Assembly (NCBI GenBank): GCA_002914805.1
Contig: JXTB01000046.1
Span: forward strand, 1,146,455 to 1,210,454
DNA: 64,000 nucleotides
Direction of reading: 5' to 3'
Origin: Parasponia andersonii
Taxonomy: Eukaryota; Streptophyta; Magnoliopsida; Rosales; Cannabaceae
The notes under the pieces are model-generated. The model was not told where the DNA came from. It saw nothing but the letters and a program-made list of their open reading frames with translations, and did no database searches. The position numbers and the translations under genes are program-made. Position 1 is the first letter of the stretch. Each line of letters opens with the position of its first letter. Of the stretch, positions 1-11,119 are shown in pieces.

Positions 1-483
1 TAGAAAGGCCTAAAAAATTTCTACATTAGTACTTTCAAAATCTAGGAAACAACTAGCAGGGCCTAAAACATTTTTACATTAGTAGTCCTATAGCAAGGTA
101 CGTGTTAGCTCTTTATGTTATGTCTTTTTTATTAACGTTGTTATTCAATTAGTAAATAATATTAAATTTATTTTGATATATAAGTTTTAGTTTATTATAT
201 ACATGTTATCTCTCATTATATTACATTTATTTCGATAAATTTTAGTTTATTAATTGAAATATAATAACTCACGAATGGTATTAGAAAAATACGATACTAG
301 TATCCAAATTTCAATCTATCGATAAATGAAAAATTTTACAATTCTACATTCAAATCCAACCAAATCTAGAAATTAACCTTCAATTCACAGCTTAAGATAT
401 TATAATAATTAAGCAAACTAAAGATGACCACCAACCATATTTATAATATCACCAAACATGTACAAAGTAGCTTAACCACTCAC
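1..483. other. no exon recognised; probable intron of the GDSL gene
   Basis: This AT-rich stretch follows a good minus-strand GT donor at 483. I see no continuation of the GDSL lipase (the later blocks with the catalytic Asp and His) on the minus strand. It is most simply the start of an intron whose next exon lies outside the window. A truncated gene cannot be excluded. Confidence 0.4.
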
Positions 484-1993
484 CTCCATGTTGTTATTAT
501 TGCCTCCTTTAGCAAGATAGGCACCGTAGTCGTTGCCGGCAACGGAAACTAGAGCGACGGACCAGTTAAGGTCGCGTTTTGAATATAAATTTTTTTCGAG
601 TATCTCTTCGAAGAAACTGATCTGGTTTGACATGTTTGGTTCTTTTTCCATTGTGTTGAACACTCCAGTCCCTCCAAATGCAAAGTTCATTCCGTACTTT
701 AGTTTTGATTTATTAACCGACTTTATCTGTCTGTACGGTACTGGAGATTTTATGCCCAGAAATGAAGCTGTGTAAATTCACATAGGCAAGAGAGACAATT
801 TAAGTCATAAATCAAAGAAGTACTTTTTTTATATTGATAAAAACCTTGATTAGAGAGATGCATGGAGAAATTTAATTCTTTTTTTTTAAATTGCAAAACC
901 AAACTTAGGTTGGTGTGGGAACAGAAAAAAAATCCAATTAGGTTGTCACCCAATTAGCTGTTTTTCTCCGGCCACCTACTCTAAAAACGACAAATATTAT
1001 TAATAAGAGAAATCATCAAGAACTGATAAATCAAATAATTGAAAAGTCAAATTTCTTGGAGAATTAATATTAGAAATTTTAAAAAAAGTATATCTATTCA
1101 TGAAATGATGAAGAGGCTCTTTCTAAAATTATATCTTTTACTGAGTAGTACTATCTAGTAACTTTAGGTTTTATTGACGCTATAAAACCTGAAGTTAATT
1201 AAAATATTTTAGTGTTATTAATTAAAATATTTTGGGTTTTACAAGACAAAATATTAATTAAAAGTAAGGACTTAGAAAAGAAGAAAATTAAAAGAATACA
1301 CGGATCCATCTAAACAATGTCAACCATATGCATACAAATACATATAGTCAATTAAATAATTTCCTTTTTTTCTGTAGACGTTTTAATTACTAATGAAAAA
1401 ATGATAATAATTATGAGTCACATACATTGAGAAAATTTAGGAGAAGAATTTCTTGTCACATTAAGTTATGTACCTAAGTAATCAGTGAGGACGCGGCCAT
1501 TGGAGAACCGGCCAGCTGGTTTGCCGGGAAAAGTGATCCCGTACGGTGGTTTCCATGATACTGCGGTGTCTTTCCTACTATTCCCAGTATCAGCATATGA
1601 GTCCCCAAATACAAAAAGCTTATGCTTCGCATAGTGATGACGAACGTGATCATGATCATCATGATGCTTTGGCAACTCCTTCTCTACATGAACTTCTGCT
1701 ATAAATCCAAAACCAAAAAAGAAATAATATGAACAAGAAAACTAATTAATTTACATTTTTTTCCTTGTCTAATTAATACAAGGTACACGAAAATATTAAT
1801 TAGATGGTACATATTATAAGTAACAAATATATATATATATATGAATAAAAAGGAAAACTGAATAATATCAAACGGGGCAATAAAGAGTGATTTATATGAA
1901 AATAATATATATATACATACCAGTGGATGCGTTAGTATACAGAAGAAAAAGAAAACACGAGAGAAAGATATTTATTGTTTGATATTTCTCCAT
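484..1993 (-). CDS. GDSL esterase/lipase, 5' part (three exons, runs off the window)
   Basis: Plant GDSL lipases are secreted serine hydrolases acting on acyl esters. Three exons splice in phase: 1993-1921, 1698-1474 and 767-484 (582 nt, 194 codons). Exon 1 starts at ATG 1993-1991 and encodes a hydrophobic signal peptide (MEKYQTINIFLSCFLFLLYT). Exon 2 carries the block I nucleophile motif FVFGDSYADTGN after a His-rich linker (PKHHDDHDHVRHH). Exon 3 carries SFLGIKSPVPY, the block II segment MNFAFGGTGVF and block III VAGNDY, which supplies the oxyanion-hole Gly and Asn. Introns begin at 1920, 1473 and 483 (GTATGT, GTACAT, GTGAGT on the minus strand) and end in AG. The catalytic Asp/His block V is not present, so the gene continues left of base 1. 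The closest subfamily I recall is the Arabidopsis At5g03600/At5g03610 group. No stop or frameshift is seen. Substrate unknown. Confidence 0.85.
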
Positions 1994-2048
1994 GAATAAG
2001 CAAAGTGGAGAAGTTTATGAATATGAATTTAAGAGTGTCTATAATTCT

Positions 2049-2055
2049 TTTTATA
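2049..2055 (-). promoter_or_regulatory. candidate TATA box of the GDSL gene
   Basis: TATAAAA on the minus strand, about 55 bases upstream of the start codon at 1993. This is a plausible distance for a short 5' UTR. AT-rich surroundings make chance matches common. Confidence 0.35.
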
Positions 2056-2726
2056 TGAAGTTTTTGCTTAGAAGAAGAAAATTTTATTTTGAGATTTATG
2101 AATGCAAAGTTCGATATAATCGAGTCGTTTGTTCAACTGTTTATTTATATCGAATAATTGTATACGGCGCAGTCAATTTTAGGTATGGCGAACGAAGAAA
2201 CTAATGATGTGATATATGTATTTGTACAAATGTAAATACATATGTTTATTACCATTTACAAGTGTCCTCAGTACCCTGCCACCAATTTAGTAAGGAGAGT
2301 AAGTGTCCACAGTACAAGAATAGTGAAATAGCCACCTGGACTGCCGGATGTTTTCTTCGTAGGATTTAGAAATTTGATTTTATACGGTAAAATTTCAAAA
2401 AGAAAATTAAATAATATAAGATTTTAATTGTTAAAAAATTCTGATTTTTTTAGAAAAATATCAGTTTTAAAAATATTTGTAAAATTATATTCTTTTAATA
2501 AATTAATAAGATATTTGAAGAAATTGATTAAGTTCCTTAAGATAGTCTGATTACTCAAATAACTCCATTTGTTATCTAGAGAACTTGTGAAAAGTATAAG
2601 CTTTGAAAAAAAAAAGTGGCATTATTGTAAATATTTTTGAAAAATATTAGGCTTCTAAATATATTTTTTAAAAAATTATAGATTTCTAAATAAGTATGGG
2701 ATTTTTCAAAAAGTTTAGCCTATATG
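2056..2726. other. non-coding, AT-rich intergenic DNA
   Basis: I see no gene here. There are A/T runs and degenerate copies of phrases also found in the adjacent direct repeat, such as gggatttttcaa. Confidence 0.5.
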
Positions 2727-3275
2727 GGATTTTTCAAGAGAAATTAGGCCATCTATGACCATTTTAGAAAAAACAAATTTGCAAATTTATGGTGGGCTTA
2801 ATTTTTTCTAAATCTTTACAGTGCATTTTTTTTAAACAATGCAACTTTTTAAAAAGTTTTTAGAAAAATACCATTTTTGAATAATAACCAATAACTTATT
2901 TTCGAGAACAAATAACAAGTACAAGAGAAACTAGTATCCAATAACTAGTTTTCAAGCACCGGTAATAAGTAATTAAATTTATTTATAATTGATATATAAC
3001 TGATAATTACTGATCAGTAAATAATTTTCAGATATTGATAACTAGCAACTATTTTCAAAAATAATATTTTTCTCAAAAATTTATAAGAAGTGGTATTGTT
3101 ATTTAAAAAGCCGTACTAAAACAATTGACCCACCATATTTTTGTTTTTTGTCCGGGCATGTAAAAGTGGTAATAACTCTTTTTTTAAATTTTCTAGCTTT
3201 GGGCCTAATATTTTGTAAAAAGTCTACTCATTATTGGGCTAATGCGATCCCCTCAACCTCCTACTGTAGCCCAAT
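2727..3275. repeat. left copy of a ~548-bp direct repeat
   Basis: It begins ggatttttcaagag and ends ctgtagcccaat. It is almost identical to 5428-5974, with only about ten substitutions or single-base gaps by eye. The copies flank the gypsy fragment, but they do not look like LTRs: there is no TG..CA border, no primer-binding site and no polypurine tract next to them. The short ORF inside (3148 onward) is repeated in the other copy and matches no family I know. Confidence 0.85.
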
Positions 3276-3289
3276 AATCTACTGGTACG

Positions 3290-3935
3290 GGATCTCGAAA
3301 GAGATACACGCCGATCATGGGATACAGTTCCAGAATGTAAAGCTAAAGGAGCTATGTGAGTTGTATGATATGAGGCTTAGCTTCTCATCCGTAAACTATC
3401 CTTAGGGGAACGGCCAAGTAGAGGCAATGGACAAAGCCATATTCAGCAATATAAAAAAGAACTTGTAGGAGGCTAAAATGGGGTGATTAGAAAAGCTATC
3501 GGTCATCATGTGGGCCTATCGAACATAGAGTGGAGGTCAATGGGAAGAACGCCGTTCGCCATAGTCTACGGGTCAGAGGCTATAATCCCAACCGAGATTG
3601 GCCTCCCGACCCTTCGCTCTGAAGTGGTAAGAGATGCCTCACTAAATGAGCAGCAGCTAAGCCACAACATAGATCTCCTGGAAGAAACAAAGGACATGGC
3701 CCTGGTCCACCTGGCCTCGTATCACCAGCAGGCCAGGTCTTACTATATAAAAAAGGTTAGCGCTCGTCGATTTAATGCCGTTGACTGGGTCTCGAGGGTC
3801 AGGACAGGAAACTCCTCTAAGTTGGACTCTAACTGGGTCGAGCCCTACGAGGTGATCAAGGCCCTCGACAATGGTGTGTACATCCTGAAAGAACTCAAGA
3901 CCGGGAAGAGCCTACCAAACACGTGGAATGCCTAG
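3290..3935 (+). pseudogene. gypsy integrase C-terminal part, broken
   Basis: Frames translate to the end of a retroelement integrase core: an HADHG motif carrying a catalytic Asp, then FSSVNYP followed by a stop, then GNGQVEA whose E is the last catalytic residue. The C-terminal segment is RTPFAIVYGSEAIIPTEIG and then NWVEPYEVIKALDNGVYILK. In-frame stops fall near 3403, 3466 and 3486. A shift of frame lies near 3520-3545, and 3541-3935 is then one open stretch. It cannot make a functional protein. The family is clear; the Tat assignment rests on my memory of its integrase. Confidence 0.85.
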
Positions 3936-4097
3936 TACCTGAAAAGTATCATGTGTGAGATGCGCATAAATTCTGTAAGACACATGTAAATGCTTGTATT
4001 ATTAAACAACTTAATTCCAAAACAGGTCAGGGTTTCCACTCCACGGACTTATGCTTTGGATTGCTATGAAAAAAGGTCTGCCCCAGTGCCAGACCCC

Positions 4098-4700
4098 ATC
4101 GGCTATTCGTGCAAACAAAGATCATACTATGGGAATCACATCGCGCAATAAAATGCTTGTCGATGGCCCGAGAAAATGTACGAATAGGATTGAGCTGAGT
4201 AATAAAATGCTCGCTAGCAGATCTCGACAAAGATTGTACTATGGGAATCATATCGTGTAATAAAATGCTTGTCGATGGCCCGAGAAAATGTACGAAGAGG
4301 ATTGAGTTGCGCAGTAAAATGCTCGCCAATAGACCTCGACAAAGATTGTACTATGGGAATCACATCGCGCAATAAAATGCTTGGCGATTGTCTGAGAAAA
4401 TGCACGAAGAGGATTGAGCTACACAATAAAATGCTCGCCAGCAGATCTCGACAAAGATTGTACTATGGGAATCACAACACGTAATAAAATGCTTGCCGAT
4501 GGCCCGAGAAAATGTACGAAGAGGATTGAGTTGTGTAGTAAAATGCTTGCCAATGGACCTCAACGTGGATCGCACTATGGGAATCACATTGCGCAATAAA
4601 ATGATTCCTGATGACCTGAGAAAATGCACAAAGGGGATTGAGTTGCACAATAAAATATTTGCTCATCAAAAATCGTACTGTGGGGATTACGTCACTTGTC
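4098..4700. repeat. 112-bp tandem repeat, about five copies
   Basis: The phrase aaatgctt (aaatgatt in the last unit) recurs at 4151, 4263, 4375, 4487 and 4599, spaced exactly 112 bases. Each unit is itself two diverged ~56-bp halves: a half with aataaaatgctcgc sits midway. The array lies in the region after integrase of the gypsy fragment, and the last copies are more diverged. ORFs across it on both strands come from the repeat structure and are not genes. Confidence 0.9.
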
Positions 4701-4802
4701 GACAACCCGAGAGGACATACGAAGGGCAACAGTTCGCACAACAAAAGCTCGCTATAGATCCTTAAGGAATACCTGTAGGATGGGGGAGATTTGAGTGATG
4801 AG

Positions 4803-5030
4803 ACCCCCCCCTAGAGAGCACTTAAGCCAAGCGTCAGCCAAAGGTAGAAGGGGCCAAGGTCTACCCATTGGAAGTAGACCCTCCCCAGGGGGCACCTTAG
4901 CTACGTACCAGCCAAAGGCAAATGGGACCAAGGTCTACCTATTAGAAGTAGACCCTCCTCAGAGAGCACCTTAGCTACACATGAGCTAGAAGTGAATGAA
5001 ACCAAGGCCTACCTATTGGAAGTAGGTCCA
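4803..5030. repeat. 74-bp tandem repeat, about three copies
   Basis: The phrase ccaaggtctacc (ccaaggcctacc in the last) starts at 4854, 4928 and 5002, a 74-base period, with gagagcac and ttagctac shared between units. It is GC-richer than its surroundings and unrelated to the 112-bp repeat. Confidence 0.85.
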
Positions 5031-5427
5031 GGCAAGACTAAGCACGAAAGTAGAAATTAAAACCAAATTTTGTTTATTATTGCTTAGATTATAGGATGGG
5101 TGGATGACATAGACGCGGACCCAGCATCTCTATTTGTAAGAAGCAAGACTTGGACGGACTCGCAAGGACACATCAAATTGGTAACGTCTTGTTCGCTCAT
5201 GGAGAGAGTCAAGCCCAGGCCTTTTCCTCTGCAGTGATGGGTCCAAACAATTGTAGACCAATCCTTGGAACTGATTTCTGGCGTGTTCCTATTTAGGATC
5301 GGAGAAGTCCAGCCATACGTATGGATGCTAAGACAAGTCATAATAGAAGTTATACATCCTCAAATCTGGACGAGCCGGAACTCACATCCCGATCTCCGAA
5401 GCTAATCTCGTCGGTCATAGCATAAAA

Positions 5428-5974
5428 GGATTTTTCAAGAGAAATTAGGCCATCTATGACCATTTTAGAAAAAACAAATTTGCAAATTTATGGTGGGCTT
5501 AATTTTTTCTAAATCTTTACAGTGCATTTTTTTAAACAATGCAACTTTTTAAAAAGTTTTTTGAAAAATACCATTTTTGAATAATAACCAATAACTTATT
5601 TTCGAGAACAAATAACAAGTACAAGAGAAACTAGTATCCAATAACTAGTTTTCAAGCACCGGTAATAAGTAATTAAATTTATTTATAATTGATATATAAC
5701 TGATAACTACTGATCAGTAAATAATTTTCAGATATTGATAACTAGCAACTATTTCAAAAATAATATTTTTCTCAAAAATTTATAAGAAGTGGTATTGTTA
5801 TTTAAAAAGCCGTACCAAAACAATTGACCCACCATATTTTTGTTTTTTGTCCGGGCATGTAAAAGTGGTAAAAACTCTTTTTTTAAATTTTCTAGCTTTG
5901 GGCCTAATATTTTGTAAAAAGCCTACTCATTATTGGGCTAATGCGATCCCCTCAACCTCCTACTGTAGCCCAAT
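5428..5974. repeat. right copy of the ~548-bp direct repeat
   Basis: Near-identical partner of 2727-3275. Beyond 5974 the sequence continues into host DNA (aaatggcccgg), whereas the left copy continues into the integrase fragment. Confidence 0.85.
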
Positions 5975-6181
5975 TAAATGGCCCGGACTAGGCCTCCAAA
6001 GTCCAAACTTAAACTATTGGGAAATTGACGTAGCTAGTCTCACTTCAAGATTAAAAGACTTTTTTTAATCTATTTTTTCAGAATGAAATTTCTAATACTT
6101 TGAGTAATCAAAAGTCCAAAAAGCACTTCTCTGTCAGAGAGTAAAGAACAAAACGCAAAACTGGTGACTCTAGCACCTTTA
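5975..6181. other. non-coding DNA up to the Harbinger left end
   Basis: No gene seen. It ends with TTA at 6179-6181, the likely 3-bp target site of the neighbouring PIF/Harbinger element. Confidence 0.4.
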
Positions 6182-6839
6182 GGGTACTCCAACCGGTTGG
6201 CAAAATAGAGTTTTTTTTTCAGATTTGGAGTAGATGAATCCCTCCAACTGAACGGCAAAAGCTGCGGTAATTTGTCATGCAGTTGCAGTGCCACGCTAAA
6301 TAAGTATAAATAGTGTTGATACTTTTTTTTTCTTTTTTCTTTTTTTTTTATTAAACTTCCAAAAATACTCTTTTTAATTGTGCAATTCTCACAATATTTT
6401 TGGAACTATTTTACATATAAAATGTGTTAATTATTGTAAATGATTTTATATTAATTATTTAAGTTAATTTAAATAAAATTTAATTAATTTAATAGTTTCA
6501 ATTTGATAATAAAAAATGTTATATATTTATAAATAATTAAAATTGTATATATATAGTGCATAAAAATTAATAAAATAATCAAACACTCAATTAAATTTAA
6601 CGAAACACAACTTTTATTACAACATAGTAAATTAAAGCATAAATGTAGAAGACACGAAGTTACACATACATAAACTTAAAAAAAAAAAAACACAACAAAA
6701 ATAAAAAAGAAGAAGAAAAAAAATATGGCTAATATAACACAGAAAAAAAAAACACAATATAAGTAAAAAAGAAGAGAAAAAAAATAAGGCTAATACAATA
6801 TAGAAAATACATCATAACTTAAACATATAATTTAGTATG

Positions 6840-7884
6840 ACAGGAAATCATCTACAGAATCTCCAAGATTAGTAAAAAATTGCTCAAAAACATTAGAGGT
6901 ATTTTGAGATCCTTCTCCTTATTGTTGAGCTATTTTCCTCATGATTCTTGAGTGCTCACTTTGCATAAACTCCCATAAGTTGGGATCTTTTATGGAGTCT
7001 AAATCAGTAAATAATATTTTATTATCCGCACGATATTTAAAAACTCCTAATTTTTTAGACTCGTTTTGAGCACGTAAGATTTGAAATTCATAATTTTGTT
7101 GCCTATCAGAGTTGCCTTTTTTAGAACTTCAAGGAATTCTTGATTATCTCGATGCATAATATTAATAAATTGTGACATATCTGCATCATTTTTTCTTTTA
7201 CCTTTGGCTTTCTTCACTCTAATGGATCATTGAGATGAAGTACTACCAATTTCCTCATTAGTTGTATTAAAATCAAGTGCAGAAAAACCAGAATATACCG
7301 ATATAGGAGACTTATGGGGGATGACTCAGATTGTGAAGATGCAAAGTTACCAGGTTGGCTTGGAAAAACTAGTGTTGGATTGTTGACATTATCAGAAAAA
7401 TTTTCCATATCCTTAAAGATCGGCCAGACGTGAACAAATTTTAATCCTTTCTTAAAATTTGTATCTTGTGCTAGTAATACCTTTGCTCGATTTAACTACA
7501 CAAAGAAAAAAAAATAAATTACTTTTCTGAATAAACCTCAGTAGAAAGATAAATATTCACATAAATTAAAATAAGAAATACTCATGATATCTTATTCAGA
7601 CACTTTACTTGGATTGAGATTCTCAATTTGTCTTACTCATCCCCTTAATTTTAACATAGTTATTTTAATAGCTTATCATCGACTTTGTAAAGTTCTTTTA
7701 TCTCGAGTTTCAGTGACAGCTCTGGTAGGCTGCTACTATATTCATTCTCAATTCTAGATCAGAAATGATCATTAGTTTGGTTTATACCTAAGATTGAGAT
7801 TTGAGAAACGTTAAGATATACACAACATAAGTGCATATCTTCTAAAGCTGTGTATCTGGAGCTTCGATGACTTGAGCCAACCAT
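6840..7884 (-). pseudogene. Harbinger ORF1 (Myb/SANT-like accessory protein), broken
   Basis: PIF/Pong elements need a second protein with a Myb-like DNA-binding region as well as the transposase. Here the minus strand starts at ATG 7884 (MVGSSHRSSRYTALEDMHLC). It continues through a segment like SRIENEYSSSLPELS, then VLLAQDTNFKKGLKFVHVWP near 7490-7420. It ends with a charged segment (FTDLDSIKDPNLWEFMQSEH) near 7010-6950. This order matches plant proteins often misnamed 'glutathione S-transferase T3-like'. A Trp-to-stop change and several frame changes show it is dead. A short intron near 7500-7560 is possible. The solo LTR is inserted 29 bases upstream of the start codon. Confidence 0.75.
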
Positions 7885-7908
7885 TTTTTTTTATTTAAAC
7901 AGATGAGA

Positions 7909-7913
7909 GTAAA
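7909..7913. repeat. target-site duplication GTAAA, left
   Basis: GTAAA directly before the TG of the solo LTR, repeated exactly at 10342-10346. Confidence 0.85.
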
Positions 7914-10341
7914 TGTAAAATCCTAAATTTTGTAAGGGTAATTAAGTAATTTTAATTCAAGGGTATTTTGGTAATTTTATATTTTAAAATTATTTTAAAT
8001 TAAATTATTAGTGTTCAACCTAGAAAAAATAAAGTCTAGGTGCATTTTGGGCAAAAGTGAAAAAGTAAATTACAAACCGGGAACAAAAATGTAAGTAAGG
8101 AGGGACTAAAGTGAAAGAATCCTTTTAAAATTTGTGGCCAAAGTGGAATTTTAGAAAGTTTTTCGGTCAAATCAGGTGGCGCCATGTGTCCCACTAGTAA
8201 CAGTTTCATAAATTACAAATAAAACCCCCAACTTCTTTCTTTTCTTCCCCCAAGTCCTTAGCCATTAAGGAAAAACACAACCCCACGGCTACTGTTCATT
8301 TCCGCACCTCCAGCCGCCGCCATGCCAGATACACCCACTCGCCGTGACCGAAAGATGCCGATGAAGCTACGCCTGCAACCGCCGACTCGTTCCGCCATCC
8401 CTTGCTGGAGAAAAAGCACTCCGGAGATCGCACCACTGGAACGAAAAATCGTCCACTATTTCCTCGTCCGACGTCCGATCACCTCACCACCACCGCCGTT
8501 AGACTCGTCTCAACTCCAGCTTTCATTTCCAACCACTCTCGGCCTCTAACTCGGCTCCGGTGAGAAGTTGACTATTGTAGTAATTTTATAATATTAAATT
8601 TTTATGATATTTTCGTAATTATTTTGGAATTGAGTTATTTATCCAAAGAAAATTTTACCATGTGAAAGAGCAGTTTGAAACATGAAATCTCATGATTTTG
8701 AAGTATCAAAACGGTAACCAGAAGATTGTTAATTATCGAAATGAAAATGTGGTATTTTTCTAATTATTTTTCAAATGTGGTATTTTTATAATTTTTGGAT
8801 TTTTGAGCCCATTTAATGCTCGGGACCTCAAAACTGAGTTCTGATTTCGAATTTGGACTCAGTGAGATCGGGACATGAAACTTTGATATAAAATACCACT
8901 AGTTTCTGAAGTAGCACAAAAATCGAGTAAATAACTCGTGATTTGCACCATTTTACGTGCTAAGGCCAGTTTTGCACCAAGGCCCGTTTTCGAAAAATTT
9001 TATATCTAATCCAACATTTTTGGGTGTTCTGAATTCAGTAGTGATCTCTGTTTCTCAATCTGAGGCTCCGTTTGAAAAGTCAATTTTTCAAGTGAATATG
9101 ATGAGATCCGAGAACGACTATCTGAACAACCAGGTGGTCAATTGAAGATATTTCTAGCGTCGTTATCTCAGCATAACTACTCTCGAGATAGGGATTCAAT
9201 TATCAGATTTTATACATGTTTTAATTTGAAAATTTTTATTATAACTATTTTTGTGAAAAATCGTGAATAAATGATATTCTGATAAATTGCTGAAAATTAT
9301 TAGATTATGTTGAGATTGGACTTAATGAATTTTATACATATTTTTATATTATGACTATGGGGTAAAACAGCGGTGTGCTGCCCATGTATAGTAAATCCCA
9401 GAATAATGCCAAGTTGAAATTTAAAGTACTGTTTGGTTATGTATTGTATGGTTATTATGCATATTTTGTTACATATTATACATACCATAGGATCACACAT
9501 GAAATACATCTTAGGCATCGCATTGTTGTAGTAGGCAGACTAGTACACCCACCTTCGTTGAGAGCCCATAAACCCGCACAGGATTAATTTGATTATTCCC
9601 ATTCGGTAGGTGTAGGTATTCAGTTGCTCCTCCAGTTCGGTAGGTTTAGACACATGGGTATCCTTCTGATTTTTTGGGATAAATATTAAGCAGAGAGTAC
9701 TTAGTACACGTAGCACGAATTACTCTAGTTCATGATGTAAGGGTGTGAGCTCGTGGGATAGGTTGATTTATGATATGTACAATCTTGCGATTTTTGACTT
9801 TGATTTTGAATATATGATTATTCTGGATATCACTTGTTTTATAAATTTGGTTTATAAATGGATTTTGGAAAAGGCATTAACTATACAGGTTTGATAAAAT
9901 TGCATTCACTCAAAAAGGTGATTGAGTTTCTACTGAGCATTCTTATGCTTACCCCCTACTTCCTCCCATTTCAGGTGTTGACCTATTTTGTAGTAATTAT
10001 TCTGGTGGCTTGGCAAGCAGTTTGGCATATACTTGCAGTTCCAATCCTCTTTATTGATTGGTTTATACTCAGTATCAATTTTCCTTTCTTAAGTTAAATT
10101 TATTTAACCAATAGTAATATATTTACTAAGTAGATGTATGAGGATGATTTTTATTATTAAATCAAGTACTTAGATAATATTGTGATTTTTAAATTTGTCC
10201 AATCTCCTAATTTACTTACTTTTGAGGACTAAACTTAAATTTCAAATACTTAAATTTTTCTGAAATTTTAGAAACTACTATTCATCACTATTTTCACTTA
10301 AAATTACTAAAAGTTACAGCCTTAAATTTTCGGTCGTGACA
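7914..10341 (+). mobile_element. solo LTR (2,428 bp) with perfect 5-bp target duplication
   Basis: It starts TGTAAAATCCTAAATTTTG and ends GGTCGTGACA, with TG..CA borders and GTAAA on both sides. There is no internal region, so the element was reduced by LTR-LTR recombination. A C-rich stretch with short ORFs lies at 8230-8550; these ORFs match no protein I know. The border style (TGTAA.. to GGTCGTGACA) recalls Ty3/gypsy chromoviruses such as Tekay; that assignment is a guess. Longer AT-rich phrases are shared with the solo LTR at 18519-20313, so the two are distant relatives. Confidence 0.88.
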
Positions 10342-10346
10342 GTAAA
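10342..10346. repeat. target-site duplication GTAAA, right
   Basis: Exact repeat of 7909-7913 immediately after the CA end of the solo LTR. Confidence 0.85.
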
Positions 10347-10439
10347 GATAAGATAGGCTTTTTAAAAAGTGAAGAGTAGATAAGATACTGATAATTGAAG
10401 AAATTTGTGTGAATAGATTGTGTAGCCTTCTTCAAAATT

Positions 10440-10990
10440 TATAGAAAAAGTTCAGATAAGGTAGAAATTTTCAAAATCCTAATCCAACGGTATAGATTTG
10501 GGATGAACTCTAACCTATGGTTTAGATTTAAGTTAGAGATATCTTATCTTCAGATTTTTTTAAAGAATGAAAATAAGATATCATTTAAAAAAAATCCTAA
10601 TCCAACGGTATAGATTTGGATGAAATTCAACGTACGGTTTAGATTTAAATCAGAGATATCTTATCTTCAGATATTGAAAAAAGTAAAGATAAGATAAAAT
10701 TTTTTAAAAGAATCCTAATTCAACGGTGTAGATTTGAATGAAATCCATTCTACTGTAAAGATTTAAGTAAGAGATATATTATCTTTAGATATTGAAAAAA
10801 GTGAAGATAAGATAATTTTTTTTTTTAAAGAATCTTAATCCAACAGTGTAGATTTGGATGAAATCTATCTTACAGTTAAGATTTAAGTCAAAGATATCTT
10901 ATCTTCATATATAGAAAAAAGTAAAGATAAGATAGAAATTTTAAAAATTCTAATCCTATAGTCTAGATTAGGATAAAATTTACCAATGGT
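10440..10990. repeat. ~118-bp tandem repeat, five copies, between the two Harbinger ORFs
   Basis: The phrase aatccaacgg or a close variant starts at 10481, 10599, 10717, 10837 and 10952. Each unit contains an inverted pair: agataagat and atatcttatct. The array lies in the central region from which the transposase (right) and ORF1 (left) diverge, so it sits where promoters are expected. Confidence 0.88.
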
Positions 10991-11119
10991 TGAGATTTTA
11001 GATCTGATATCATGGTAAAAATCGATGCATAAAAACCCAAAATCCATCAAAGTTTTCTACAATATACTAAGTTAAATACCTTTAAATCTCACTTTATCAA
11101 GTGTATATCATCTTCGAAA

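Larger units (their letters stand above)
3276..5427 (+). mobile_element. Ty3/gypsy (Tat-type) retrotransposon fragment
   Basis: An internal fragment holding the end of pol (integrase) followed by about 1.4 kb of non-coding sequence with two tandem-repeat arrays. Tandem repeats downstream of integrase are a known habit of the Tat/Ogre/Retand lineage, and the integrase wording fits that lineage. No LTR, primer-binding site, gag, protease or reverse transcriptase is present. The fragment is bracketed by the 548-bp direct repeats, and its junctions are abrupt at 3275/3276 and 5427/5428. Confidence 0.75.

Noticed and set aside
1992-2204. Plus-strand ORF overlapping the GDSL start
   Set aside because: Opposite strand to a convincing signal-peptide exon, low-complexity composition and no family match.
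4027-4765. Many overlapping ORFs on both strands
   Set aside because: Produced by the 112-bp tandem array, not by coding selection.
2727-5974. Reading the 548-bp repeats as LTRs of the gypsy fragment
   Set aside because: No TG..CA ends, no primer-binding site or polypurine tract, and no target duplication found.
9858-10097. 79-codon hydrophobic ORF in the solo LTR
   Set aside because: No homology recognised; hydrophobic frames are expected in T-rich LTR DNA.
10440-10990. CRISPR-like array
   Set aside because: Units are contiguous tandem repeats without unique spacers, in plant DNA.
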